A stretch of 64,000 bases of DNA, taken from positions 1 to 64,000 of the forward strand of contig NZ_LIPW01000005.1 in assembly GCF_001418345.1 (NCBI RefSeq). The letters are read 5' to 3'. This document shows positions 38,328 to 46,966 of the stretch, one piece after another. Position numbers and translations under genes: made by a program. This DNA comes from Pseudidiomarina woesei (lineage in GTDB: Bacteria; Pseudomonadota; Gammaproteobacteria; Enterobacterales; Alteromonadaceae). The notes below the pieces were generated by a model. The model did not search any database. It saw only the letters and a list, made by a program, of their open reading frames with translations, and was not told the origin of the DNA. Position 1 is the first letter of the stretch, and each line of letters starts with the position of its first letter.

Positions 38328-39008
38328 TTAACAAAACCCGATAAGTCCCAACTCAATAGCCCTTAAAACTGCTCGCGTCCGGTCTCTCACACCAAGCTTC
38401 GCCATAATGGCGCTTACTTGATTTTTAACGGTGCCTTCCGACTTAAAAAGAGCGTCGGCAATTTCTTTATTGGAACAACCGGCGGCAATAAGGCGTAATA
38501 TTTCTAGCTCTTTAGCGGAAAGCGCCTCGGGCGCGGCAAAGGCCTCAAATTCGGAATGTAAGCCTTGTAATCCGTTTAAAAGCGAGGTGGTAATGGTAGG
38601 TTGAATCATTGACTCGCCAGCGACTATTCGCTCAATACCACTCACTAGCATTTCGAGTTCTACGTCTTTAAGTAGGTACCCTCGCGCCCCTGCTTTCAAC
38701 GCTTCAAGAAGCATATTATGGTCGTCAAAGGTGGTCAGAATCAAAACCGGAATTTTTATATTTTCTGCACGCATGGCTTGTAGAAGCTGAATACCATTCA
38801 TTTTTGGCATTCTTAAGTCGAGCAGGATTATGTCAATGTCGCTGCCATGGGCTTTGATCCACGCAAGTGCCTCTTCGCCATCTGCTGCTTCATGTGCTAC
38901 TTCAATATGGGCTGAAAGCGACAATAAGCTCGCTAAGCCTTGTCGAATTAATTTTTGGTCATCGACTAACATAACTCGGTGCTTTTCGGGTGAGTGCAAA
39001 GTGCTCAT
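38328..39008 (-). CDS. NarL/LuxR-family response regulator
   Basis: A 226-residue two-component regulator. The receiver domain has acidic pair D16-D17, phosphorylation site D64 in ILLDLRMPKMNG, and the Thr and Lys of ILTTFDDHN and YLLKDVE. The C-terminal LuxR helix-turn-helix reads LSAKELEILRLIAAGCSNKEIADALFKSEGTVKNQVSAIMAKLG. Its ATG overlaps the kinase stop codon by 4 bases, so the pair is translationally coupled. Targets unknown; the divergent membrane-protein and TPR genes are candidates. Confidence 0.92.
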   Translation of the reverse strand: MSTLHSPEKHRVMLVDDQKLIRQGLASLLSLSAHIEVAHEAADGEEALAWIKAHGSDIDIILLDLRMPKMNGIQLLQAMRAENIKIPVLILTTFDDHNMLLEALKAGARGYLLKDVELEMLVSGIERIVAGESMIQPTITTSLLNGLQGLHSEFEAFAAPEALSAKELEILRLIAAGCSNKEIADALFKSEGTVKNQVSAIMAKLGVRDRTRAVLRAIELGLIGFC

Positions 39009-40135
39009 AAACCCACCGGTATTCTAAGACACACCAAAACGCCGCGCGCTTGGCGCTCAGCAGTTACAGTGCCATTAAAGCTTTTTAGCCGCTCCTGCAT
39101 GCCGTTCAAGCCATTGCCAAATTCGATCGGTTTGCTGCTTTGCCCGTTGTCTTTAACACGCACTACAAGTTCGCGTTCAGATTGCTGCACCTCAATTCCT
39201 ACCTTGGTGGCTTTGCCATGCCGCACGCTATTGGTCACGCTTTCCTGCACACCGCGCAATATTGCTAGCGCTTGTTCTAAATTGAGTACCGCAACTTTGT
39301 TCGGGAAAGCCAATGAAACCTCAATGCCCGGTAATTTTTCGACCAAAGCCTCAAGTGCTTCGCGCAAATTCAGTTGTTCATGTTCACGCATTTCGCTTAC
39401 GGCAACACGCACGTCTGCGAGCAGTAATTTCGAAATAGCACGAGAACGCTCTACGTCAACTTTCAGAGCGTCAGGTACCTTACGCGCCAGCACCTGGAGC
39501 TGCACCGTAAGCGCGGTAAGATGATGGCCTACAAGATCATGAATATCGCGGGCAATACGCAGCCGTTCTTCCTGCTGCGACGCCTCTTTCACAAGTGACT
39601 GCATAGCAATAAGTTCTCGATTCGCTTGCTCTGCGCGCTCTTTTTGAAATTCTGCATTACGCCTCGACTCCATCATAATGAGCGCGAATACATTAAACGT
39701 AGTGAACAGCACCCCAGTAATTACAATGCCGTCGGGCTGCCAACGCAGAAAGTGCGTACTCCACGCAACAAAGCTCCACAGTGGCGTGAGCCAAAGCGCC
39801 CAGCGAAAAGGCATAAAATAAGGGAGCTGCGCCGACCACACCACTAATAAAATGGCATTAAACATATTGGGTGTGGTGTACATTATTGAACAAATGACTA
39901 CAAATTGACCACCAATTATTAGGTGTCGGGGCCATCTTGAGAGCGGTACTTCATCGTTTGTATTGATGAAAAATGTAACCGTAAAAGTTGCATAAAGTAA
40001 CGCCAACAAAGTAAGCCTTGGTATGCTTGCGTTGGTGGTTGAGAGTAACAGCCATAAGTCGAAAGCGGCCACTACCAGCACGGTGCCAATACCGCTTAGT
40101 CGATCAGCATCTAGTTTTAAGTTTTTCAGTTCCAT
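39005..40135 (-). CDS. DesK/NarX-type sensor histidine kinase (HisKA_3)
   Basis: About 376 residues. Five or six N-terminal membrane helices with almost no periplasmic domain act as sensor, followed by a coiled coil. The HisKA_3 phospho-acceptor is H199 in IARDIHDLVGHHLTALTVQ. The ATPase domain has SVTNSVRHGKATKV (N box) and VKDNGQ and GNGLNGMQERL (G boxes). Such membrane-embedded sensors often detect lipid state or cell-wall stress, as DesK and LiaS do. I start at the ATG at 40135; the extension to 40231 overlaps the divergent gene's leader and is less likely. The first gene of a kinase-regulator operon. Confidence 0.88.
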   Translation of the reverse strand: MELKNLKLDADRLSGIGTVLVVAAFDLWLLLSTTNASIPRLTLLALLYATFTVTFFINTNDEVPLSRWPRHLIIGGQFVVICSIMYTTPNMFNAILLVVWSAQLPYFMPFRWALWLTPLWSFVAWSTHFLRWQPDGIVITGVLFTTFNVFALIMMESRRNAEFQKERAEQANRELIAMQSLVKEASQQEERLRIARDIHDLVGHHLTALTVQLQVLARKVPDALKVDVERSRAISKLLLADVRVAVSEMREHEQLNLREALEALVEKLPGIEVSLAFPNKVAVLNLEQALAILRGVQESVTNSVRHGKATKVGIEVQQSERELVVRVKDNGQSSKPIEFGNGLNGMQERLKSFNGTVTAERQARGVLVCLRIPVGL

Positions 40136-40297
40136 TGCCTGAGTATGCAAGCAATTGCGTAAATCACCAATAGGCCAAAAGTCATTTTTAAAGTTGTGAC
40201 TTCTGTCACTAACATACATTTTCATAGCCACCTAAAATTTCCTCCATGGTTTAAGAGGCCTGCTCTTTACCCCTATGTTCTCGGAGGAATGGCAATT

Positions 40298-41032
40298 ATG
40301 TTAACCATCTATCAACTTACCGTAGCAATTCACGTACTGGCTGGAGCGCTCGCGCTCTGCCTATTTTGGGTTCCTGTACTTTCTCGTAAAGGCGGTTTAA
40401 ATCACAAAAAATTCGGCAAAATCTATGGCTCAAGTATGCACGTGGTTGCGTTGACTGGCATTTTTGCTTCCGTAATGGTGTTGTTATTCAATACTGCCGT
40501 TAAACCTGAACTTGCTGCGGTTCCTCACCTTACCGAGGTGCGCCTACAACAAACTTATATTTTTGCTTGGTTTCTTATTCATCTTGGCATGTTGATTCAC
40601 TGCGCTATTTTTCACGGTAATCAAGTGCTGGAGCACAAACGCAACCGTAATGGCTTGAAAAAGCCTCTGCCTTTAGCCATCAACGGAGCGCTTGCAATCA
40701 ATGGATTAGCACTTAGCGCTTTTGGACTCTTTAACAGTCTCGTTTTACTCATTGCATTCGGCGCACTTGGAGTGGTGATTGGTGTGTCTAACTTGGTTTA
40801 TACCTACCGTAAAAGCGTGTCTCCAACGGCTTGGTTGCGTGAACACTTGGGAGCTTATCTCGGCTCTGGAATTGGTGCATACACCGCTTTCATTGTGTTT
40901 GGTGGAAATTCGTTACTACACGCTAGTGGCTGGGTACAAACTGCCCTTTGGTTCGCTCCTGGAGTTATTGGATCATTCTTTATCGCCAAACTCTCAAAGA
41001 AATATGACCCGCCACGCAAAGCTTTAAATTAA
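40298..41032 (+). CDS. DUF2306-like integral membrane protein
   Basis: About 244 residues with seven predicted membrane helices. The N-terminal IHVLAGALALCLFWVPVLSR followed by HKKFGKIYG resembles DUF2306 proteins, whose function is unknown. The start at 40298 is set by GGAGG at 40283-40287; the ATG at 40289 is too close to it. It is divergent from the sensor kinase and followed after 21 bases by a TPR protein, so it may be a target of the two-component pair. Confidence 0.68.
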   Translation: MLTIYQLTVAIHVLAGALALCLFWVPVLSRKGGLNHKKFGKIYGSSMHVVALTGIFASVMVLLFNTAVKPELAAVPHLTEVRLQQTYIFAWFLIHLGMLIHCAIFHGNQVLEHKRNRNGLKKPLPLAINGALAINGLALSAFGLFNSLVLLIAFGALGVVIGVSNLVYTYRKSVSPTAWLREHLGAYLGSGIGAYTAFIVFGGNSLLHASGWVQTALWFAPGVIGSFFIAKLSKKYDPPRKALN

Positions 41033-41053
41033 GGCCATAAATAAGGACCGATT

Positions 41054-41971
41054 ATGAAACACATATTTATTCTCACAGTCGCTGCATGCACATTTGCCAC
41101 TGTAAACACTTGGGCCCAACATAATTCCCAAGCTCTTGAGCCTCAGCTGCAGCAAATAGAAGCACATTTGCCAAATGAACTTGGCCCTGCGCAGCGCCTA
41201 ATGGAAAGGCTTCTTGAGCAGTACCCTGAGGACCCTCAGGTGAATTATTACTGTGGCGTAATTTATGGCCTACGTGCGGGAGAAGGCATGTTGAGCGCTA
41301 TGCGCAATGCATCAAGAAGCCGTAAGTGTACTGAAAAAGCCGTGGCCCTCGAGCCAACTAATATGAAGTACCAACTAGCCGCGCTGAACTACTACTTGAA
41401 TGCACCTTCTATTGTAGGCGGTGGCGAGACCAAGGCTCGGGCCAAGGCCGCTGATATAGCAACGATCGACAACCTTCAAGGTACACTTGCGCAATTACGT
41501 GTAGTGAACGTTTTCGACGCTAACAATTATACCGCTGCATTAACCCAGGCCATGACAAAACACCCGAATGAACCCCGACTCAAACTTCGTTTGGGGCTAC
41601 AAAAGCAAGCAGAGGGAGATTATGCAGGCGCTCACACCTTATTCAAACAAGCCGCTATGTTACAGGCAGACAGCGCGCTCTCGGAGCATCCAGAAATTCG
41701 TGCAGCACAACTAAACGCTCGCTATCAAGTGGCTAGAAATGCAGTGTTTAGCGGCATTGATGTGCAAGATGGAATTCAAAGTATGGAAGCATACATTCTT
41801 GCATTCGACAACGACTTAGAAATTCCAGAACTTGCTTGGGCACATGCTCGCATGGCTCAGCTCATGAAATTGGACAACAATGAAGCGGGTGTTGAAACAC
41901 ATCGCCAACTTGCACAGCAGCTTGGTCAGGAGAACGACAAAGCACTGTATGAATTGCTCGACCGCCTTTAA
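41054..41971 (+). CDS. Exported TPR-repeat protein
   Basis: A 305-residue protein with a signal peptide (residues 1-21, ending TWA). Helical tetratricopeptide-like repeats cover most of it (AQRLMERLLEQYPEDPQVNYYCG, PNEPRLKLRLGLQKQAEGDY, AGAHTLFKQAAML). AAGGA precedes the ATG, and the gene follows the DUF2306-like gene by 21 bases. It is likely a periplasmic scaffold protein; no catalytic motif is seen. Confidence 0.75.
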   Translation: MKHIFILTVAACTFATVNTWAQHNSQALEPQLQQIEAHLPNELGPAQRLMERLLEQYPEDPQVNYYCGVIYGLRAGEGMLSAMRNASRSRKCTEKAVALEPTNMKYQLAALNYYLNAPSIVGGGETKARAKAADIATIDNLQGTLAQLRVVNVFDANNYTAALTQAMTKHPNEPRLKLRLGLQKQAEGDYAGAHTLFKQAAMLQADSALSEHPEIRAAQLNARYQVARNAVFSGIDVQDGIQSMEAYILAFDNDLEIPELAWAHARMAQLMKLDNNEAGVETHRQLAQQLGQENDKALYELLDRL

Positions 41972-42131
41972 ATGCACATTTAGAAGTGCCGCAGGGCCAA
42001 GGTAAGAGAGTACTTCAATTTGCGCTGTGATTCAGGGTCATTCAAAAATAGGTACTAGATGCTTGATTTGTATTGCATTGGTATTCGGTGGTGTAGTGTA
42101 ACTACCCCGTAAATCAATGCAGCTCATGCTT

Positions 42132-42158
42132 AGACTTCTTTTAAAATAAAAGAAGTCT
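42132..42158. repeat. 11-bp perfect hairpin without U-tract
   Basis: AGACTTCTTTT (42132-42142) pairs perfectly with AAAAGAAGTCT (42148-42158) around a 5-base loop. No run of T follows on either strand, so it is not a standard intrinsic terminator. It sits 24 bases before the ATG of the endonuclease-family gene and could shape its leader RNA. The rest of this 211-base gap shows nothing I recognise. Confidence 0.7.
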
Positions 42159-42182
42159 TACAATAAGCAAACGCATAACCTT

Positions 42183-42980
42183 ATGGCGGCGCTTTTTCCG
42201 CTTAGCGTTATGTTGTCACTGGCCATTATTGTAGGTGGGGTTGTGCTAAAACCTAAAATCGTGATTCCTCCGCAATTTATACACAAGCAACCTATTCATC
42301 ATGGCGAAGAATTCGGAGTGTTGTGTTGGAATACTCAAAAGCTTACCGAATCGCAAGATTTTCAGCGGGTTTTGGCTCGTATTTTAGCTAGCTACCCCTG
42401 TCTATTTTTATTGCTTCAAGAGGCTAAGCTAACCACCCCAAATAGCTGGTTTCTTCCACAATGGTCATATGCTATTGCGCCCAATATGCAAACACGTCGT
42501 TCTGTTTATGGCGTTCTCACTGCAAGCCAATATGCTTTTACAGAAGCTCACCCTAGACTAAGTAAAAAGCGCGAAGGCATGTTTGCCACGCACAAAAGTT
42601 ACATGCTCTCGTATCACTCATTAGCAGAGGGCGGTTCGCTGTTAGTGGTGAATGTTCACGCGATGAACTTTGTGCGTGCAAATCAGTTCTCGCAAGAAAT
42701 AGCGTTAATTAAAGAAGAAATATTCGGGCATAAAGGACCACTTATTGTAGCCGGCGATTTTAACGTTTGGAGCCGTCAACGTCGCTTGCGCTTGCTGCAA
42801 TTTTGTCGCAGTTTGGGACTGCGGAAAGCCATCATGGTTGATCCACACCATATTAAGACCTACCGGCAACACCCTTTAGATTTTATTTTCTACCGCGATC
42901 TGTCACTTCAGGAAGCATTCGCTAACGATACAAGTAGAGTATCCGACCATAATCCCCTTTATGCGCGATTTAAGTTATAG
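42183..42980 (+). CDS. Endonuclease/exonuclease/phosphatase family protein, membrane anchored
   Basis: A 265-residue protein. An N-terminal hydrophobic segment (about 4-22) would anchor it or export it. The EEP fold shows CWNTQKL, LLLQEAKL (metal Glu), NVHAMNF, AGDFNVWS (Asp, Asn), LDFIFYRDL and SDHNPLYARF (catalytic Asp-His). Members cleave nucleic acids, phospholipid head groups or inositol phosphates. No clear ribosome binding site precedes the ATG; the in-frame ATG at 42207 is an alternative. Confidence 0.8.
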   Translation: MAALFPLSVMLSLAIIVGGVVLKPKIVIPPQFIHKQPIHHGEEFGVLCWNTQKLTESQDFQRVLARILASYPCLFLLLQEAKLTTPNSWFLPQWSYAIAPNMQTRRSVYGVLTASQYAFTEAHPRLSKKREGMFATHKSYMLSYHSLAEGGSLLVVNVHAMNFVRANQFSQEIALIKEEIFGHKGPLIVAGDFNVWSRQRRLRLLQFCRSLGLRKAIMVDPHHIKTYRQHPLDFIFYRDLSLQEAFANDTSRVSDHNPLYARFKL

Positions 42981-42982
42981 CG

Positions 42983-44032
42983 CTACGCAAGACACTCATT
43001 GCAAATCTCATTTGTTGGCAAATGTGCGAAGCTTTTTGCCAACAAATGCCTTAATTGGTCGTCACAATAGTGCTTTCGTGTAACCTGTGGGTGCGAGCGT
43101 AAACGCCCTTTTAATACGTTATTTCCCACATCTGTTAAAAGTGGATTATTAGGATCAGTGCTTGGCCCTAGCGCTCTCGCCTTTAGATGACTTGGAAGTG
43201 GCAGCACGGGTACTGTCGCCGATAGTTGCGCGGCCATAAAAAAGGCGATTGAGTAGCGTTCAATGCCACCTGTTGGGCTTTCAACTTTATGATTCGTTGC
43301 TTTCAAGAAGCCATTTGAGGCTAGCTCTAGAAGCTCACCAATGTTGACCACCAGCGCGCCAGGTATTGGAGCGACGTTAACCCACTCGTTACCTCGCTCA
43401 ACTTTCAGGCCACTTTGAGCGTCTTGCAGCACTAAGGTGAGGTAACCCGGATCTTTATGAGCACCAACGCCTTGTTGCTGTGCTTGCTGGGCGGGATAGC
43501 GAATTAGTTTCGCATGGGTATAAGGTTGTGAGCCTAAGGTATGATCAAGTGCATTGCTAGTAACGCCTAAAGCTAGGCACAGTTTCTGCAATAGATTAAC
43601 CGTTATATGACTCATGGTCTGTTGCAACTGGGTAAGAGCTGGTTTGAGACTTGGCATAGCACTGGGCCATAAGTTGGGGCCAATTAATTTTTGCCAAGGG
43701 CTACGCAGTTGGTCGGGGGCCAGTGCCAACTCTTCATTCATCCAATCGAACTGCTCACGCGCATCTAACCGGCCAGCAGTCATTTCAGAACCTAGCGCGT
43801 TGTATCCACGAAAGTGTGGCGAGTGAATCATATCAATCGTCTGTTTCACGGCGGTTGGCAGTTGAAAGAAGGTGCGTGTTAACGCCAAGTAACGCTGCTG
43901 CGCAGCTTCACTTAAGCCATGATCGGTTAAGTAGAAGAAGCCTACCTCGCTTGCTGCTTCGCGCAACGCGGCTAGCCCGGCAGCCGATTCCAGCGAGGTC
44001 ATAGAAATAATGGGTAATGTTGCAGCGTTCAT
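42983..44032 (-). CDS. Isopenicillin N synthase-like 2OG-Fe(II) oxygenase
   Basis: A 349-residue non-haem iron oxygenase. The N-terminal DIOX_N part covers about 5-120 (EVGFFYLTDHGLSEAAQQRYL). The double-stranded beta helix has the iron ligands in GAHKDPGYLTLVLQD (HxD) and ATNHKVESP (second His), and the 2-oxoglutarate-binding RYSIAFF. Two cysteines lie near the C-terminus (EICNECLA). Substrate unknown; bacterial members act on amino acids, peptides or small metabolites. It converges on the EEP gene with 2 bases between. Confidence 0.88.
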   Translation of the reverse strand: MNAATLPIISMTSLESAAGLAALREAASEVGFFYLTDHGLSEAAQQRYLALTRTFFQLPTAVKQTIDMIHSPHFRGYNALGSEMTAGRLDAREQFDWMNEELALAPDQLRSPWQKLIGPNLWPSAMPSLKPALTQLQQTMSHITVNLLQKLCLALGVTSNALDHTLGSQPYTHAKLIRYPAQQAQQQGVGAHKDPGYLTLVLQDAQSGLKVERGNEWVNVAPIPGALVVNIGELLELASNGFLKATNHKVESPTGGIERYSIAFFMAAQLSATVPVLPLPSHLKARALGPSTDPNNPLLTDVGNNVLKGRLRSHPQVTRKHYCDDQLRHLLAKSFAHLPTNEICNECLA

Positions 44033-44139
44033 AGGCGCCTCCGTTAAGCGATATCCCGCTCAATATAAGGCGCTTTGTTTAGTTTATGAACGAACGAATC
44101 CGTCTATGTTATATTTTTTCGCTATTATTACCGTGACAT

Positions 44140-45075
44140 TTAACGGCTCAACCACGAGGTCATTGCCGGCACATAAACCAATACGTTTAGTGGGAAGGTA
44201 ACTCCTAGCGCCGCCAACATAGCTTTGCTTATATCCGCGTCTGGAATTGCTGCCCTAATTGCAGCAGGCGCCGCAATGTAAGAAGCACTCGCTGTCAGCG
44301 CGCCCAGAATTAGCGTACTTCCCGCTTGCAGATCTAGCCAGCTTGCTAACCAAATACCAGGCCACATAAGTATAGCCGGTGCCACTGCAGCAAACAGCAC
44401 AAGGCGCCAGTGTGCTAATGGCAGCGGGCGAAAGATACGAGCTGTGGTTAATCCCATCTCTAATAAAAATAGTGCCAATAGCACTTTAAAACCATCGATA
44501 ACCAGCCCAGAGATAGAGCTAAGTCCTTTAGGGCCGTACAGCCAAGCAATAATTACACCGCCAATAAGTAAGATTACGCCTCGGCTAGTAAACGCTTCGT
44601 GCCAAATGGCTGCCATATTAGCTTTTTGACCCTTTTGCCCCAGCTGCCAATGGTAAAGTGCCAGCATAAGTATAATTGCCGGTAGCTCTAAAATAACAAG
44701 GTAAAGCGTGGTATCTGCTGAGATGGGTAAGCCTGCACTGGTTGCTAAGGCCCAAGCTACGGCAAAAGTACCAGCGCTGACCGAGCCATAATGCGCAGCA
44801 ATACTAATTGCATCAACACGCGGTAGTTTGACTATTTTATAAAGTACAGGAAGTACAATTAGCGGAATAATTAACCCCAGTGCCATAATAGCAAGCAAGT
44901 GTGACCAAACCACGCTTTGATAATCGCTGTGTAAAGCCAATCCACCTTTGATGCCGATGCTTAGCATGAGCAATATAGACAAGATTTCATATATCTGACC
45001 GGGTACTTTCAAATCAGATTTAACGACGCCTGCGATTAAACCCAGCATAAAGAACGCTATCACGATATCTGGCAT
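44140..45075 (-). CDS. SbtA-like sodium-dependent bicarbonate transporter family permease
   Basis: A 311-residue protein with about ten membrane helices. The signatures IAAHYGSVSAGTFAVAWA and LTASASYIAAPAAIRAAIPD are those of the SbtA (PF05982) family. In cyanobacteria SbtA imports bicarbonate with Na+; in heterotrophs the substrate is unproven, but carboxylating enzymes could need bicarbonate. The ATG at 45075 has an excellent AGGAGGT site; the frame upstream to 45114 is not used. It is divergent from a LysR regulator, which probably controls it. Confidence 0.85.
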   Translation of the reverse strand: MPDIVIAFFMLGLIAGVVKSDLKVPGQIYEILSILLMLSIGIKGGLALHSDYQSVVWSHLLAIMALGLIIPLIVLPVLYKIVKLPRVDAISIAAHYGSVSAGTFAVAWALATSAGLPISADTTLYLVILELPAIILMLALYHWQLGQKGQKANMAAIWHEAFTSRGVILLIGGVIIAWLYGPKGLSSISGLVIDGFKVLLALFLLEMGLTTARIFRPLPLAHWRLVLFAAVAPAILMWPGIWLASWLDLQAGSTLILGALTASASYIAAPAAIRAAIPDADISKAMLAALGVTFPLNVLVYVPAMTSWLSR

Positions 45076-45154
45076 GGTTACCTCCTTTTCCAAATTGCGC
45101 GGTAGTATGCGCAAATTTATCTATATTTAAAAATAAATATATTTGAAATATGGT

Positions 45155-45170
45155 ATAGAGATTAATCTAT
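45155..45170. promoter_or_regulatory. Candidate LysR-type operator between sbtA-like and lysR-like genes
   Basis: An ATAG-N8-CTAT dyad (45155-45170) with an internal AGATTAATCT palindrome (45159-45168) contains a T-N11-A pattern, the usual core of LysR-type sites. It lies in the 130-bp divergent region, 36 bases before the regulator start. Spacing fits autoregulation and control of the transporter. Confidence 0.35.
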
Positions 45171-45205
45171 GCTATTTCACTGAGATTCACTGAGAAAAGG
45201 TCGTT

Positions 45206-46081
45206 ATGGATATTCGCCACCTAAACTTTCGCTTGCTTGATGTATTTATTCAAGTTGTTGAGAGCCGAAGTATTTCAGCTGCAGCGCGACGTATGTTCCT
45301 TACGCAACCCACCGTGTCGGCGCAAGTTAAGCGGTTAGAAGAGCTGTTCGGCAGTCGCTTGTTGTACCAAGAAGGTCGGCATATGCTGCCCACTACTGCT
45401 GGTGAACAAGTTTACCAAGCTGCTGGCGATGTTCTGCGTCGCGTTCAAAGTTGTGCCGATACCCTAGCCGCAATAGAGAGTGGCACCCATGGCGAACTGC
45501 ATATTGCGCTAGTCAATACGGCTCAATACATAGTGCCGCAATTGGTTGCGCAGTTTAACCGTGCCTACCCGGACATACGCGTTACATTACATATTGGCAA
45601 CCGTGCCAACACATTACAGCGCTACTTCCAAGGTCAAGACGACGTGTATTTATTTAGTCATCCGCCTACGGACGAAAATGCCGATGCTCAAGCTTTTATT
45701 GAAAACCCATTAGTACTTATTGCGCCCAGTGATCATTGGGCAGTAAACCAAACTGAGCTTACGTTTGCGCAGTTACAACACGAGCCATTTCTCATGCGTG
45801 AAAACGGTTCTGCAACGCGCATGGTTTTTGATTCTTGGCTGGCTAGCCAAGGTATTCATTTGCGGTATCGCAGCGAAATAGAAAGTAATGAGGCCATATT
45901 ATTGAGCGTTGCCGCAGGTAGCGGGCTTGCAGTGCTGTCAAAACACATTGTTGCGCATGCAAATGACCCTGTCGCGACGCTCAATGTTGCTGGTTTCCCA
46001 TTGCCGGGACAATGGTACATAGTGAGTCGCCGCGATAATCAAAATCAGGCAATCATAGAGCGCTTCCGACAGCTGGTATGA
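45206..46081 (+). CDS. LysR-family transcriptional regulator
   Basis: A 291-residue regulator. The N-terminal winged helix-turn-helix reads LLDVFIQVVESRSISAAARR and TQPTVSAQVKRLEELFGSRL. The effector-binding domain (about 90-291) has the two-lobed LysR pattern. It is transcribed divergently from the SbtA-like transporter, a common regulator-target arrangement, and similar to regulators that respond to carbon or amino-acid metabolites. It converges on the gene at 46087. Confidence 0.92.
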   Translation: MDIRHLNFRLLDVFIQVVESRSISAAARRMFLTQPTVSAQVKRLEELFGSRLLYQEGRHMLPTTAGEQVYQAAGDVLRRVQSCADTLAAIESGTHGELHIALVNTAQYIVPQLVAQFNRAYPDIRVTLHIGNRANTLQRYFQGQDDVYLFSHPPTDENADAQAFIENPLVLIAPSDHWAVNQTELTFAQLQHEPFLMRENGSATRMVFDSWLASQGIHLRYRSEIESNEAILLSVAAGSGLAVLSKHIVAHANDPVATLNVAGFPLPGQWYIVSRRDNQNQAIIERFRQLV

Positions 46082-46086
46082 GGCGC

Positions 46087-46758
46087 TTATCGCCCCATAC
46101 CAGGTATTTGCATCGGTTTTGCTGGTAATTCAAAGCGACTGGCCGCCGGCGCTTCATCGGTAATATGGGTCAGCTGAAAATCATCTCCCTGCTTCAGTAC
46201 ACCATAGCCTTTGCCAAGAATATGTTGCTCCATTTCAGTGAAACTCTTATCAACGTTAGTGTTGCTGGCTTGAATAAGTAACTTTGTCATTGCCAGCATG
46301 GTTTGAGTCATGGCAAAAACTGTCTCGTTTTTAGTTAAAACCAAGGTACTGTTTTGAGTTCTTCCACGACTATCTACATAACGCATCGTAAACACTTCTC
46401 CGACAATACCTGCTACTGTTTCTTGGTTACCCGTGTTAGAGATATCGAGTATTTCGCGAACCTCATCCCCCCACACGCTGGGTTCTTCCATATTGCCGCC
46501 TACCATAGCCGCCATTGCTGACAAATCAAACACCATAGTTTGACCAGCTTCTTGCATGACTGTGTACAATTTTTCGTCACGCATAACCATGTATCCTTGA
46601 CCGCTGTTATCATTAATGCGTAACAGCTCTTTACCTAAAAATTCCAACTGCACCCGTTCGCCTTCGTCCATCATTGTTACCTTCCCGCCGGTAGCAGCTA
46701 ATGCATTGAATGACATAAGCAAAACCAGCAGCAACAAGAGTGAGTTTACATATCGCAT
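46087..46758 (-). CDS. Hypothetical exported protein (223 aa)
   Basis: No close family recognised. A signal peptide (residues 1-21, ending ALA) precedes a beta-rich periplasmic protein: GKVTMMDEGERVQLEFLGKELLRI, then YMVMRDEKLYTVMQEAGQTMVFDLS. Such alternating strands recall DUF4412-type or outer-membrane lipoprotein-sorting-like folds. It has no cysteine in the mature part. The gene is monocistronic, with 208 bases of unrecognised intergenic DNA upstream. Confidence 0.6.
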   Translation of the reverse strand: MRYVNSLLLLLVLLMSFNALAATGGKVTMMDEGERVQLEFLGKELLRINDNSGQGYMVMRDEKLYTVMQEAGQTMVFDLSAMAAMVGGNMEEPSVWGDEVREILDISNTGNQETVAGIVGEVFTMRYVDSRGRTQNSTLVLTKNETVFAMTQTMLAMTKLLIQASNTNVDKSFTEMEQHILGKGYGVLKQGDDFQLTHITDEAPAASRFELPAKPMQIPGMGR

Positions 46759-46966
46759 AACAAATTTCCTTTGTTTATTGTTAACATTTTTTACACAACC
46801 ATTGTAGATATAAAACTTTTATTATGCCAATCAGTACTTAGAAGGCGGGCATAGGCGTTGAATGCCTCACTTCCTGCGACCTAACAGCTTAGTATAAAGG
46901 TCGCTTGCAATGAATTTATGTTAGCTTAAAGCTATCTCTGTTCATTCAAGTAAAAAGGCTCTTAAT

